Positions 25,224-34,801 are shown, numbered from the stretch's first letter. The stretch: DNA of 62,674 nucleotides from an uncultured Bacteroidota bacterium (GCA_903824725.1 CAIJXU010000067.1:1-62674); one strand, 5' to 3'. Program-made: numbers and translations. Notes: generated from the sequence alone by a model not told the origin.

Positions 25224-26456
25224 TTATTTAAAAAAGGTATACCCAATCAAAATTGCGATTACCACACCAATTAAATCTGCGAATATACCTGCCCATAAAG
25301 CGTATCGTATTTTCTTGATTCCTACACTTCCAAAATACAAGGCAATAATATAAAAAGTGGTATCTGCAGATCCTTGAAAAATAGATGCCAATTTTCCTAC
25401 AAATGAATCAGGTCCTTGTGTTTGAAAAATATCTAGCATCATTCCCCTAGCCCCACTACCACTTAAAGGTTTCATAATGGCAACAGGTAATGCTCCAATA
25501 AATTCGGTATTCACCCCAGTGGATTGGATTAAAAAAGTAATTCCATTTAATAGGTACAACATAGCGCCACTATCTCTAAATACTCTGATGGCGACCAGCA
25601 TTGCAACTAAGTATGGAATAATTTTAATAATGACATCAAATCCATTTTTGGCACCTTCAATAAATGCATCAAAAACAGATACTTTTTTATACGCCCCTCC
25701 AATAATAATACCTACAATGATAACAAGCAATAAAGCATTTCCAACTGTTTTAGAAAATACTTCCTTTTGAATGGGCAATAATGAATTGACACTAAATAAA
25801 ATACCCACCATTAGTAAGATTAAACCAAGTATCCAACCTATTAAGACTTTATCCCATTTTAATTTTTGGTATAAGCCCACCATAAAAATAGAAGCTAATG
25901 TTGTCCCTAGCGTTGCTAGAACACAGGGAATAAATATACTAGCTGCATCATGAGACCCAGCCGCTAATCGATATGAAATGATGGTTAAAGGAATAATGGT
26001 TAATCCACTTGTATGCAAAACAAGGAACATGATTTGAGCGTTGGTGGCCTTTTCTTTGTCCGGATTAAGACTTTGTAGGCTTTCCATGGCTTTTAACCCA
26101 AATGGAGTGGCTGCGTTGTCTAAACCAAGCATATTTGCGCTAAAATTCATCACCATTTGCCCCATGGCGGGATGATTAGCTGGAACGCCAGGAAACAATC
26201 GACTTAAAAAAGGGTTCATCCATTTGGCTAGCTTTTGGATAGCACCTGCTTTTTCGGCAATATTCATTAAACCCAAGAAAAATACCATCGTGCCTGCCAA
26301 AGGAAGGGCCACATCCATGACAGAGGATTTAGCGGAGTCAAAAAGGCCATCTGCCAGTAATTTAAAAATTTCAGTATCCCCTAAAAAAACCAATTTAAAC
26401 AAGGCAATTACAAATGCAATCACAAAAAATGCCATCCAGATAATATTCAAAGCCAT
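25224..26456 (-). CDS. Nucleoside-recognition (Gate) membrane protein, SpmA-SpmB fusion
   Basis: A 410-residue polytopic membrane protein made of two Gate domains. The first half resembles SpmA (GTMVFFLGLMNIAEKAGAI, FSANMLGLDNAATPFGLKAMESLQ), the second half SpmB (FVEGAK-like FIEGAKNGFDVIIKIIPYLVAMLVAIRVFRDSGAM, PVAIMKPLSGSGARGMM, FQGSADTTFYIIALYFGSVGIKK). In Bacillus these are separate spore-maturation genes. This organism does not look like a spore former, so the fusion must transport or sense something in growing cells. The gene is divergent from ychF. Confidence 0.88.
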   Translation of the reverse strand: MALNIIWMAFFVIAFVIALFKLVFLGDTEIFKLLADGLFDSAKSSVMDVALPLAGTMVFFLGLMNIAEKAGAIQKLAKWMNPFLSRLFPGVPANHPAMGQMVMNFSANMLGLDNAATPFGLKAMESLQSLNPDKEKATNAQIMFLVLHTSGLTIIPLTIISYRLAAGSHDAASIFIPCVLATLGTTLASIFMVGLYQKLKWDKVLIGWILGLILLMVGILFSVNSLLPIQKEVFSKTVGNALLLVIIVGIIIGGAYKKVSVFDAFIEGAKNGFDVIIKIIPYLVAMLVAIRVFRDSGAMLYLLNGITFLIQSTGVNTEFIGALPVAIMKPLSGSGARGMMLDIFQTQGPDSFVGKLASIFQGSADTTFYIIALYFGSVGIKKIRYALWAGIFADLIGVVIAILIGYTFFK

Positions 26457-26505
26457 AAATCAATTGTTTATGGTTCTAATATAGTCAATTTTGGGATTAG
26501 AATTG

Positions 26506-26513
26506 TATTTTTG
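26506..26513 (+). promoter_or_regulatory. -7 box for ychF
   Basis: TATTTTTG matches TAnnTTTG, 22 bases ahead of the ychF ATG at 26536. Confidence 0.5.
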
Positions 26514-26535
26514 CGCTCTTAAAACACGTCAGATT

Positions 26536-27633
26536 ATGGCTTTACAGGCAGGAATTGTGGGATTACCCAATGTAGGAAAATCAACTTTATTTAACGCAGT
26601 AAGTAATAGTGCTAAAGCGCAAGCAAGTAATTACCGATTTTGCACCATCGAACCCAATGTGGGTTTGGTAGATGTGCCCGATCATAGAATGCAACAATTA
26701 GCAGATTTAATATTACCCAATCGAATTGTACCTACTCAGTTAGAGATTGTAGACATTGCAGGATTGGTAAAAGGAGCAAGTAAAGGAGAAGGACTAGGAA
26801 ATAAATTTTTAGCGAATATTCGTGAAGTAAGTGCTATTATTCATGTGATTCGTTGTTTTGAAGATGAGAATGTATTAAGAGAAGAAGGTGCCATCCATCC
26901 TATCAGCGATAAGGAAATTATTGAAACAGAATTGCAATTAAAGGATTTAGATAGTGTAGATAAGAAAATACAAAGGTGCGAAAAAATGGCTAAAACTGAT
27001 CCTAAGGCTAAAGTGGAATTAGAAGTTTTACAAAAATGCAAAATCCATTTAGAGCAAGGAAAAAGTATTCGTTCATTACAATTATCAAAAGAAGATAGAG
27101 TTGCCATTGCAGACAGTTTTTTATTAACAGAGAAACCGGTGATGTATGTGGCAAATGTGGATGAAGCTTCGATGCATACTGGTAATAAATATTCGGCCAT
27201 GTTAGTGGATATGGCCAAAGCAGAAGGTGCTGAAGTGATTGTCATGTGTAATAATATTGAGGCTCAGATTGCCGAATTAGAAGATCCTGCTGACAAGGCG
27301 GTCTTTATGGAAGAATACCAAATGAAAGAACCCGCATTAAATAGGTTAATACAATCTGCTTATAAATTATTAAACTTAGAAACCTATTTCACAGCTGGGG
27401 TGCAAGAAGTAAGGGCCTGGACAATTGAAAAAGGATGGAAAGCGCCACAAGCAGCAAGTGTAATCCATACCGACTTTGAAAAGGGATTTATTAAAGCAGA
27501 AGTGATTGCTTTTGAAGATTTTATCAAATTTAAAAGTGAAGCTGCATGCAGAGATAATGGAAAATTAAGAATTGAAGGAAAGGAATACTTAGTAAAAGAT
27601 GGCGATGTGATGCATTTTAGATTTAATGTATAA
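26536..27633 (+). CDS. ychF: Redox/translation-linked ATPase YchF
   Basis: A 365-residue Obg-family P-loop protein. Walker A is GLPNVGKST at residues 8-16, followed by FCTIEPNVG and DIAGLVKGASKGEGLGN. The NKxD motif is changed (ANVDE), as expected for YchF, which prefers ATP. The C-terminal TGS domain is present (EVRAWTIEKG, FIKAEVIAFEDFI, VKDGDVMHFRFNV). It binds ribosomes and is linked to oxidative-stress response. The ATG at 26536 gives the standard start. Confidence 0.96.
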   Translation: MALQAGIVGLPNVGKSTLFNAVSNSAKAQASNYRFCTIEPNVGLVDVPDHRMQQLADLILPNRIVPTQLEIVDIAGLVKGASKGEGLGNKFLANIREVSAIIHVIRCFEDENVLREEGAIHPISDKEIIETELQLKDLDSVDKKIQRCEKMAKTDPKAKVELEVLQKCKIHLEQGKSIRSLQLSKEDRVAIADSFLLTEKPVMYVANVDEASMHTGNKYSAMLVDMAKAEGAEVIVMCNNIEAQIAELEDPADKAVFMEEYQMKEPALNRLIQSAYKLLNLETYFTAGVQEVRAWTIEKGWKAPQAASVIHTDFEKGFIKAEVIAFEDFIKFKSEAACRDNGKLRIEGKEYLVKDGDVMHFRFNV

Positions 27634-27641
27634 TATATTTT

Positions 27642-28463
27642 ATGCGATTATTTATAAAACATATTTCTTTTTATTTCTTGTTATTGGCCTTAATAGCATG
27701 TAATAATACGATTAGCTCTTCTGAACAAAATGAGGGACAGGATGCAATTAAAGCCCCTACTACATTACAATATGAGATTGTAAAAGTATATCCGCATGAC
27801 ACCAGTGCTTATACACAAGGTATAGAGTGGCAAGGAAATGTATTATTGGAAAGTACTGGCAATTATGGAAAAAGCATTTTACATAAATTGGACAGTAGTA
27901 TGCGTCCTCAGGGGAATAAAGTAAAATTAGATAAAGAATTTTTTGGTGAAGGCATTACCCTATTTAATAATAAAATTTATCAACTTACCTGGAAGGAACA
28001 TAAGGTTTTTGTATACAATGCTACTACTTTAAATAAGGAAAAGGAATTGTACTGGCCTTATGAAGGTTGGGGATTAACACATAACGATTCATCTTTAATC
28101 GTCTCTACTGGCGGTAGTGATATTTATTTAGTGGATCCTATTACCTTTTCGATTAAAAAAACAATTGGCGTTTTTAATAATTACGGCTACGTAAGTGATA
28201 TAAATGAACTAGAATTTGTAAATGGTTTATTATATGCAAATATATACGGCCAAAAAGAAGTAATAGTTATTGATATGAATTCTGGACAAGTGGTTAAGAA
28301 TATAAATTTCAGTAATCTATTAGCACAAGCTGGTGTGAAATATGATCCCGCTAGCATTGATCCTGGATATGTATTTAATGGTATCGCATATCAAAAGAAA
28401 TCTAATACCTTTTTTATAGGGGGTAAATGTTGGCCTGTCTTAGTTCAAATAAGAATAAAATAA
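27642..28463 (+). CDS. Glutaminyl-peptide cyclotransferase lipoprotein
   Basis: A 273-residue lipoprotein: signal peptide with lipobox LIAC and the lipidated Cys at residue 20. The mature part is a beta-propeller of the plant/bacterial glutamine cyclotransferase family: YPHDTSAYTQGIEW, LLESTGNYGKS, LTWKEHKVFVY, GWGLTHNDSSLIVSTGGSDIY, INELEFVNGLLYANIYG and FNGIAYQKKSNTFFIGGKCWP. It turns N-terminal glutamine of exported proteins into pyroglutamate, blocking aminopeptidases. It follows ychF by eight bases. Many T9SS cargo proteins start with Gln after signal removal, which would give this enzyme substrates. Confidence 0.88.
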   Translation: MRLFIKHISFYFLLLALIACNNTISSSEQNEGQDAIKAPTTLQYEIVKVYPHDTSAYTQGIEWQGNVLLESTGNYGKSILHKLDSSMRPQGNKVKLDKEFFGEGITLFNNKIYQLTWKEHKVFVYNATTLNKEKELYWPYEGWGLTHNDSSLIVSTGGSDIYLVDPITFSIKKTIGVFNNYGYVSDINELEFVNGLLYANIYGQKEVIVIDMNSGQVVKNINFSNLLAQAGVKYDPASIDPGYVFNGIAYQKKSNTFFIGGKCWPVLVQIRIK

Positions 28464-28465
28464 TA

Positions 28466-29380
28466 TTAATCTAGTTTAATTTTTTTTATCTCGTAGATGA
28501 TTGAACTTGCCTTTTTATTATCATTATAGGCTTTAAAATTTGAAATAAGTCCAATGAATAAAGCTCTAATCATTCCCATCCAACCAGATTTTTTATACTT
28601 CTCACTTAACAAGCTTACATAAAAACTATCAAACCACATTGGCTTATAGTTCGCTATGATCATCCCAAACGATTTCATTAAATGCTCCATTGATTTTGGT
28701 GAGAAATGATATAAATGCCTAGGCACATCATAGGCTGCCCAATATTCTTTATAAAACTGAGCATCATAGCTTGTATAATTGGGTACGGCAATGATTAATC
28801 TGCCATTTTGCTTAAGTAGCTTTTTAAAAGTAGCTATATATATTTTTAAATCATGTACATGTTCTAAAACATGCCACAAAGTAATGACATCAAAACTATT
28901 GGGAGTCAATTGCTCCAAGCTTTCAATAGGAAGTAAATTGATCGCATAATTATCCAATGCTTTTTGTCGACTAGCCGCATCAGGCTCAAGTGCCGTAACA
29001 CTCCATCCTTTATGGACCATTGCATCAGCAAATGCACCTGTACCTGCCCCTACTTCCAAAATAGTTCCTTTGTGCCCAGTAAATAAAGATTGAACCCAAT
29101 TTGTCTTTTGTTGTAAGGTATGACGACGAACTTTGTGATATAATTGATTCATCCAACCCTCTTTTATATCAGTATGTGATATGTATGCTGGAAAATTATA
29201 ATAAGGTGCAATATGATCCTTATCTGGAATTTGGTGAGTGAATTTTAAACCACAATTTTCACATTGAATTATGTCAAACAAATCACCAGTTAATGAAAAA
29301 TCTTTTCCATGAATTAAAAATGAAATGGCAGAGGCATTACAAACAGGACAAGGTGAAAATGGCTCATTTGTATTTGGCAT
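28466..29380 (-). CDS. Class I SAM-dependent methyltransferase with zinc-ribbon head
   Basis: A 304-residue protein. An N-terminal zinc ribbon with two Cys pairs (CPVCNAS and CENCGL) precedes a class I methyltransferase domain: ILEVGAGTGAFADAM for the SAM loop, ALEPD, and VITLWHVLEHVHDL. Such proteins methylate sugars, quinones or small metabolites; the target is not known. It is the last gene of a tightly packed operon (34777 to 28466), three bases after the HU-like gene. It ends two bases from the convergent cyclotransferase gene. Confidence 0.85.
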   Translation of the reverse strand: MPNTNEPFSPCPVCNASAISFLIHGKDFSLTGDLFDIIQCENCGLKFTHQIPDKDHIAPYYNFPAYISHTDIKEGWMNQLYHKVRRHTLQQKTNWVQSLFTGHKGTILEVGAGTGAFADAMVHKGWSVTALEPDAASRQKALDNYAINLLPIESLEQLTPNSFDVITLWHVLEHVHDLKIYIATFKKLLKQNGRLIIAVPNYTSYDAQFYKEYWAAYDVPRHLYHFSPKSMEHLMKSFGMIIANYKPMWFDSFYVSLLSEKYKKSGWMGMIRALFIGLISNFKAYNDNKKASSIIYEIKKIKLD

Positions 29381-29383
29381 ATA

Positions 29384-29872
29384 TTATTGTTTACATAAAA
29401 TAGCGATGATGGCAACCACAGTTAATACAATTGCCCAAATATACCATTTATCCTTTCTTTGAATAGCTTCCTCTTCTTCATAACTCACCGAATTGGGTAA
29501 ACTACTTAAATCTATATTATTAAAATATTGAGTGGAATCAAAATGAGATTTCCATTGGAAGGAATCACCCTCTTTTGATAAAACACCTAAATTGCCTAAA
29601 GCTAATATACGATCTTGCTCTAATTGAGTTTTCCAAATTTGCTCATATTGTATAGCCGCTTGTTCTACCGAAATATCAAGTGCATTAGCTAAATATTGAT
29701 AAAAATGTTTAGTCGGGGTACTATCCCCTTTTTCAAAATGAATCATTTCCTTAGGTGCCATTAAAATACCTTCCTCCCATTCGGCCTCTTTTTTTGATAA
29801 TTTTAAATTACCTATCGAGGGAATGTCTAATTGACCAAATCGAATAAAATATGTGACTATGTGATGAATCAT
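29384..29872 (-). CDS. CCDC81-type HU-like protein with C-terminal membrane anchor
   Basis: A 162-residue protein. The N-terminal 120 residues look like the bacterial CCDC81-HU pair of IHF/HU-fold domains (IVTYFIRFGQLDIPSIGNLKLSKKEAEW-type start, then ILALGNLGVLSKEGDSFQW). Residues 143-159 form one hydrophobic helix (YIWAIVLTVVAIIAILC) three residues before the end, so it is a tail-anchored protein. Related Bacteroidota proteins carry this domain with a SPOR domain and are thought to act in cell-wall or division work; here SPOR is missing. It lies two bases after the barrel gene and three before the methyltransferase gene. Confidence 0.72.
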   Translation of the reverse strand: MIHHIVTYFIRFGQLDIPSIGNLKLSKKEAEWEEGILMAPKEMIHFEKGDSTPTKHFYQYLANALDISVEQAAIQYEQIWKTQLEQDRILALGNLGVLSKEGDSFQWKSHFDSTQYFNNIDLSSLPNSVSYEEEEAIQRKDKWYIWAIVLTVVAIIAILCKQ

Positions 29873-29874
29873 AC

Positions 29875-31746
29875 TTATTTATGGAACGAATATACAACAC
29901 CTGCATTAATTTGAACACCTAATGAAGGATAATCACCCCACCTTTGATATTGACTGTTTAAAAGATTAGTAGATTGAATCCATAACTTCCAAGGAATGGA
30001 TAATTTGTAGGTTGCCCCAACATTTAATAAAGTAACTGGTTTCAATGTTTGTGCAATATAATTTGCCCCTTCTGTGGAAGATTCTATGCCTGATAGGAAG
30101 TTAAACGAGCCATCAATAAGTAATTTTTGGCTAGCAGTCCAAAAAAAGGTGGAATTAAGCTTTAAAGGAACAAAACCCCATGGCTTTTCATTGTCCATTA
30201 AATAATTGAATTGCGTATAATTTAACTGATTTTGTACTGAAAATTGGTCGCTAAATTGATAATTTAAATGTGCTTCTAATTCTATGGTCTTTGCTTTGGA
30301 TTCAAAATTGGCAACATACCTCAGGCCATTCGCAATTCGGTTGGTATACTCTAAATTATCTGGGAAAACAATATCAGGTGTTAAACTAGTAATTGCAAGA
30401 GGTTCTTTATTAAAAAGGGGCAGATTTGAATAGGTATTTAAGGATAAGCCAAAACCATATTGTAAATTTTTAGAAGCATTTACTTCTAATTGAATGAATT
30501 GTTTTTGTTGTGTGGTCAACTTTAAAAATGTTGGAGTAACAATCCAAGGATTTTCATTCAATAAATTAGCATATTGTGTATTATTGGTTTTAGTAGTCCA
30601 TCCAGCTTTTACAGACCATGTGGTATCTTTTAATTGATGTTGTAATTGAAAATTGGGATATAAATTAAAATCAGTTGAAGTATAGATAGGTGAAACACCT
30701 AATAATATTTGCCATTTCCACTTATTAAAATTCAATGAAGGATCTACTCTAAATAAAGTATTTGAACTTGAATTGAAGCTATTCATTTGACTATAGCTAA
30801 AATTGAAATCATAATTCATTGTCATATCCCCTTTCATTGGGTGACTCAAAGGACTAGAAAGAGCGATATAAGTATTGGACTTATTTGAAAAATCCGATAA
30901 ATGCGCTAATTCAAATTGTGGTTTGTAATAAAGTTTGTTGTTAGGCTTTATTTTATTTAATAAAACCAATTTTAAACCCACCTCTGTATATTTTTGCTCA
31001 TACTGACTAGTAGGCAAGGATAAAGTATCAGGCACTAAACCATACCGATATGATTGTGATTGGGTAGCAAAAAAGTTAGTTAATATAGAACTAGAATCGG
31101 TTAGCATAAAATTACCTTGATAATCAACCTTGCTATTTCTATATTTTTGTAAATGATGTACCCCCTCGGACGATTCTGTGGAGACACTCCAATGGTGAAT
31201 GGCCTTTACCCCCACATTTACCATATTCAAATTGAGTACTTGGTATAAATAATTACCAAAACCCACTTTAACATTAGTTTTATTAGTGAATACTGGAGGG
31301 TCTGTTAAAACAATTGCTAAGGGATTTAAAGCTATAGGCCTATAGGAAAAAGATAAATTCTGACCTGGTACTTGATAAGCATAATGAACCGATTGTGTAT
31401 CCACTATTGTAGCGGCATTGGTAAAATTAATTTTTACTACACTTTTTAATTGTGGTTTAAATGCCGATAAAATACTGACTACTTTAGCTGGCGTGCTATC
31501 CTTTAATACTGGTATATCAATGGGCACTTGTTTTACTATGTCTTCTAATTTAACTCTAGTCGGCATGATCAAAGGCTTTTTTGATTTGATCGCCTTCTTA
31601 TTTGATTTTTTAACGGACTTTTTCTTTTTCGACTGTTGACTGGTCTTGGTTACTTTCTTTTTATTTTTGCGCTGCCAAGCTGATGCATCGGATGATGTCA
31701 TCAATAAAACTAAAAATAAAATACTATATTTTAAAAATGTTGACAT
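29875..31746 (-). CDS. Outer-membrane beta-barrel protein without plug, Lys-rich linker
   Basis: A 623-residue protein with a signal peptide (FLKYSILFLVLLMTSSDASA). Residues 26-57 are extremely basic, with 17 Lys/Arg in 32 positions. From about residue 130 to the end it shows alternating hydrophobic strands with aromatic girdles and ends with NAGVVYSFHK, a typical outer-membrane C-terminal strand with terminal Phe nearby. It resembles the barrel of TonB-dependent receptors but has no plug domain. I chose ATG 31746, one base after the TPR gene's stop; an ATG 21 bases earlier would overlap that gene. Function not recognised. Confidence 0.75.
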   Translation of the reverse strand: MSTFLKYSILFLVLLMTSSDASAWQRKNKKKVTKTSQQSKKKKSVKKSNKKAIKSKKPLIMPTRVKLEDIVKQVPIDIPVLKDSTPAKVVSILSAFKPQLKSVVKINFTNAATIVDTQSVHYAYQVPGQNLSFSYRPIALNPLAIVLTDPPVFTNKTNVKVGFGNYLYQVLNLNMVNVGVKAIHHWSVSTESSEGVHHLQKYRNSKVDYQGNFMLTDSSSILTNFFATQSQSYRYGLVPDTLSLPTSQYEQKYTEVGLKLVLLNKIKPNNKLYYKPQFELAHLSDFSNKSNTYIALSSPLSHPMKGDMTMNYDFNFSYSQMNSFNSSSNTLFRVDPSLNFNKWKWQILLGVSPIYTSTDFNLYPNFQLQHQLKDTTWSVKAGWTTKTNNTQYANLLNENPWIVTPTFLKLTTQQKQFIQLEVNASKNLQYGFGLSLNTYSNLPLFNKEPLAITSLTPDIVFPDNLEYTNRIANGLRYVANFESKAKTIELEAHLNYQFSDQFSVQNQLNYTQFNYLMDNEKPWGFVPLKLNSTFFWTASQKLLIDGSFNFLSGIESSTEGANYIAQTLKPVTLLNVGATYKLSIPWKLWIQSTNLLNSQYQRWGDYPSLGVQINAGVVYSFHK

Positions 31747-31747
31747 G

Positions 31748-34700
31748 CTATGGTAATTGGTTTTCAACTTTATTAGAAATTTTCTCGGCCGTTTTTGCTA
31801 GATTATATTTTTCAGCAGCTTCCTCCTTCAAGGAACTGATAGTAGCATTGTCTGCAATACTTTTAAAGGTGGCTAGTGCGTTAAACCAATCCTTTTGAGC
31901 AACATAAATGTCACCCAATAAAATATAAGCACTGGTCACCCAAAACTCATGTGATGCTTGTTTTTTGGTCACTTCAAAAGCAATTTTTTCGGCAAGTTTA
32001 TAATTTTTAAGAAGGTATTGTAAATGAGCTAGTTCATAATGAGCTTCCGCTGTATAAATAGATGAATTATTCAATATTATTTTTCCCAAAACGTTCATTG
32101 CTCCTACTGTGTCATTTTTCAATAATTGTTCATGGTATAAAACCATATTCGCCATTAATATATCATCAGTAGCAAATGTTTTTTCCTCAATAATCTGTTT
32201 TGCGATGGGCGCAGCTTCTAACCACTTATTATTTTTAAATTGGCATCTTAAAATACCCCTTAACGCTTCTAATACGTTTTCTTTTTGTACGGCTACTTCC
32301 TTCAGCTTTAAATAATACAGCTCTGCTAATTCGTAATTTTTAAAATTAAAATAATAAAGCCTTGCCGCTAATAAATTAGCCCTTTCGGCATAACGATTAG
32401 GAGATTGATCTGCCACTTTTGTAAAATAGTAAGCAGCCGAGTCAAATAGTTGACTAGCATAATTCATCTCTGCTACTAAATAATTAGATTCAATTTGGTA
32501 TTTCCCATTCGGAAATAGGTTGATATATTTAATTAAACCTGACTTAGCATCCACATAATTCTTTTCATCATAACGCATCATCGCAGAACGATATGTGAGT
32601 GAATCTTGTTCATTGATGGCTAATGGATGTCCATTTTCATTCATAAATGCCACTAATAATTCAGGTTTTTGTTCTTCTAAAAATATATTTCTAACAAATT
32701 CAAGGGCATTTTCAGTTTCAACTGAATTAGGATATGTTTTTATGAGTGATTGAAAATTTTGTAAAGCAGGTTCGTTTTTATTCATGTTAAAATAAGTCAC
32801 ACCTAACTTATACAAGGCTATTGGATAAAAAGCGGTGGCTTTTTTGTCAATCACTACTGCACTTAAAGGTGCGATGGCCAATTGAAAATCTTCTTTAAAA
32901 ATATAGGTTTCCGCCAATTCCATTCGAGCATCATTCAAAAATTCCGAATTAGGGTAACGACGATCAAATTGTTGAAGGATACTAATTTTATCATTCGACT
33001 TACCCATACCACCTAGGATGATTGATTTTTGAAGTGTCGCATAATCTTCCAGGCTCCATTTCAAATCAATGACATTCTGATAAGATTGTATGGCTTGTTT
33101 ATATTGCTTTAACATCATTAAACAATCCGCTGCTCTCAAATAGGCGTCTTTTTGAAAATTTTGTGTAGCATTGATTGGATTTATAGTTGTTACTGCATTA
33201 AAATTATACAATGCCTCTAAATAGGAACCTAATTTCAAATAATCAAAGCCTAAAGTATACTTCGCATGTTGTATGGATACTTCGCCTTCATTAATAGGTG
33301 ACTTCAGATATTGTGTGAGTGCAGTAATAGATTCATTGATATGCCCTAATTTATAACCCAATTCACCTACCCAAAACAAAGTGGGACTCAATACATTTTC
33401 ATTAAATGGAGTAATTAAAACTTTATTTAATAAGGAATAGGCTTTGTCAATTTGCCCATCATTTATATAAACTACACTTCGACCATATAAAATGGCTGGA
33501 TATAATTTTTGCAACTCCTCGTTGGGTGTTTCAATAGACTCGAATGCTTCTAATGCCAGTACATAATTGTTATTTAATGCCAATGCTTTTACCCATAACT
33601 GCTTTGATTCACCCCAATAAATGGATTTTGGATAAGCTTCCATAAATTGATCCAAACTGGCAACCGCTTGTGCATAATCTTTTAATTCAACAGATAATTT
33701 GCCATAATTAAATAATGAAATTTCCTTTTGAATTAGGTTTTGACTTTGTGCCGCACAAAACTGAAATGCAGTTTTAGCGCCCATTTTATCATCTATTTTT
33801 AAATAAGAGGTCGCCAATAAATACATGCTATTTTGTGCCAAGGAATCGGTCCCGTTATTCAATTGCTTAAAGCCTTCAATTGCTTTATCCCATTGTTTGG
33901 TTTGGAAATAACAAAATGACAATTGATACAAATCCTGTGATTGTACTTTTTCTTGCTTAGCAACATAAGTAGCTAAATAAGGTAACGCTTTTTCATACTC
34001 ATTTTGATCAAACCATAAATGACCTAGTAATTGTCTTATTTGGGCATCATAAAATTGATTCTTATTTTGTATAGCCTCGGTAGAATATTGAATTGCTTTT
34101 TTTATATCACCAAGGAAGTAATACAATTGCCCAATATAAAAAGGAACCACATTTGCATAATCACTGTTCTGTTCAGCAATTTCAAAACAGGACAGTGCCA
34201 ATGTATAATCTTTGCTTTTCATTGCTAAAAATCCTGCGTAATAGTTGGCATCTGTATAATTGGGCGCTGTTTTAATTTGTCTTAAACTATTTAATATAGT
34301 GCCTGCCTTTTCCCATTGTCCCGACTTAAAATATAAATAGCCCAAATGAAACTTCATTTTGAAAATTTCATCATTGTTTAATTCCTCAATGGGGACTTTC
34401 AAAAAAGCAGCAATCGCTTTATCGACATTTTTTTGTTGGTAATAATATTCCCCTAAAAAAAATTGTAATCTTGATTGATAAATAACATTTGTGGTTTCCT
34501 TCAACCAATTTAAAGTTGCAGGAACTGCAAAAGCTTTTTGAAGGTGAAGCGCCATCATTAGATAATAATAAGTGATCTTATCCTCTTTATACGAAAATCC
34601 ATAAGCTTGTTCAAATTGCAAATAGGCAGTTAAGCTATCTCCTAAGGTAAGGGCATGCAATCCTTTATTGAAGGATGAAATGGCCGATTCATCTGCTTTT

Positions 34701-34777
34701 GAAGTTTGTGCACTAGCTCCAAGCGTCAATGACGCGGATAAAGTACAAATGAATAAAAATCGATAAAAATGAGACAT
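31748..34777 (-). CDS. Large exported TPR protein
   Basis: A 1009-residue protein with a signal peptide (FYRFLFICTLSASLTLGASA). The rest is almost wholly helical repeats of the TPR/Sel type, for instance FFLGEYYYQQKNVDKAIAAF, FHLGYLYFKSGQWEKAGTI, ALYKLGVTYFNMNKNEPALQNF and AHYELAHLQYLLKNYKLAEKIAF, some 20 or more units. It should sit in the periplasm or on the outer membrane as a scaffold. It is the first gene of a four-gene operon with a plug-less barrel, an HU-like anchored protein and a methyltransferase. An inverted repeat TTGTAA-N2-TTACAA overlaps its likely -7 region. Confidence 0.85.
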   Translation of the reverse strand: MSHFYRFLFICTLSASLTLGASAQTSKADESAISSFNKGLHALTLGDSLTAYLQFEQAYGFSYKEDKITYYYLMMALHLQKAFAVPATLNWLKETTNVIYQSRLQFFLGEYYYQQKNVDKAIAAFLKVPIEELNNDEIFKMKFHLGYLYFKSGQWEKAGTILNSLRQIKTAPNYTDANYYAGFLAMKSKDYTLALSCFEIAEQNSDYANVVPFYIGQLYYFLGDIKKAIQYSTEAIQNKNQFYDAQIRQLLGHLWFDQNEYEKALPYLATYVAKQEKVQSQDLYQLSFCYFQTKQWDKAIEGFKQLNNGTDSLAQNSMYLLATSYLKIDDKMGAKTAFQFCAAQSQNLIQKEISLFNYGKLSVELKDYAQAVASLDQFMEAYPKSIYWGESKQLWVKALALNNNYVLALEAFESIETPNEELQKLYPAILYGRSVVYINDGQIDKAYSLLNKVLITPFNENVLSPTLFWVGELGYKLGHINESITALTQYLKSPINEGEVSIQHAKYTLGFDYLKLGSYLEALYNFNAVTTINPINATQNFQKDAYLRAADCLMMLKQYKQAIQSYQNVIDLKWSLEDYATLQKSIILGGMGKSNDKISILQQFDRRYPNSEFLNDARMELAETYIFKEDFQLAIAPLSAVVIDKKATAFYPIALYKLGVTYFNMNKNEPALQNFQSLIKTYPNSVETENALEFVRNIFLEEQKPELLVAFMNENGHPLAINEQDSLTYRSAMMRYDEKNYVDAKSGLIKYINLFPNGKYQIESNYLVAEMNYASQLFDSAAYYFTKVADQSPNRYAERANLLAARLYYFNFKNYELAELYYLKLKEVAVQKENVLEALRGILRCQFKNNKWLEAAPIAKQIIEEKTFATDDILMANMVLYHEQLLKNDTVGAMNVLGKIILNNSSIYTAEAHYELAHLQYLLKNYKLAEKIAFEVTKKQASHEFWVTSAYILLGDIYVAQKDWFNALATFKSIADNATISSLKEEAAEKYNLAKTAEKISNKVENQLP

Positions 34778-34801
34778 GGGTTCTTATAGTTATGTGTAAC
34801 C

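Noticed and set aside
26841..27245. A 134-codon minus-strand frame inside ychF
   Set aside because: It is wholly within conserved ychF sequence and its translation has no recognisable domain; a frame shadow.
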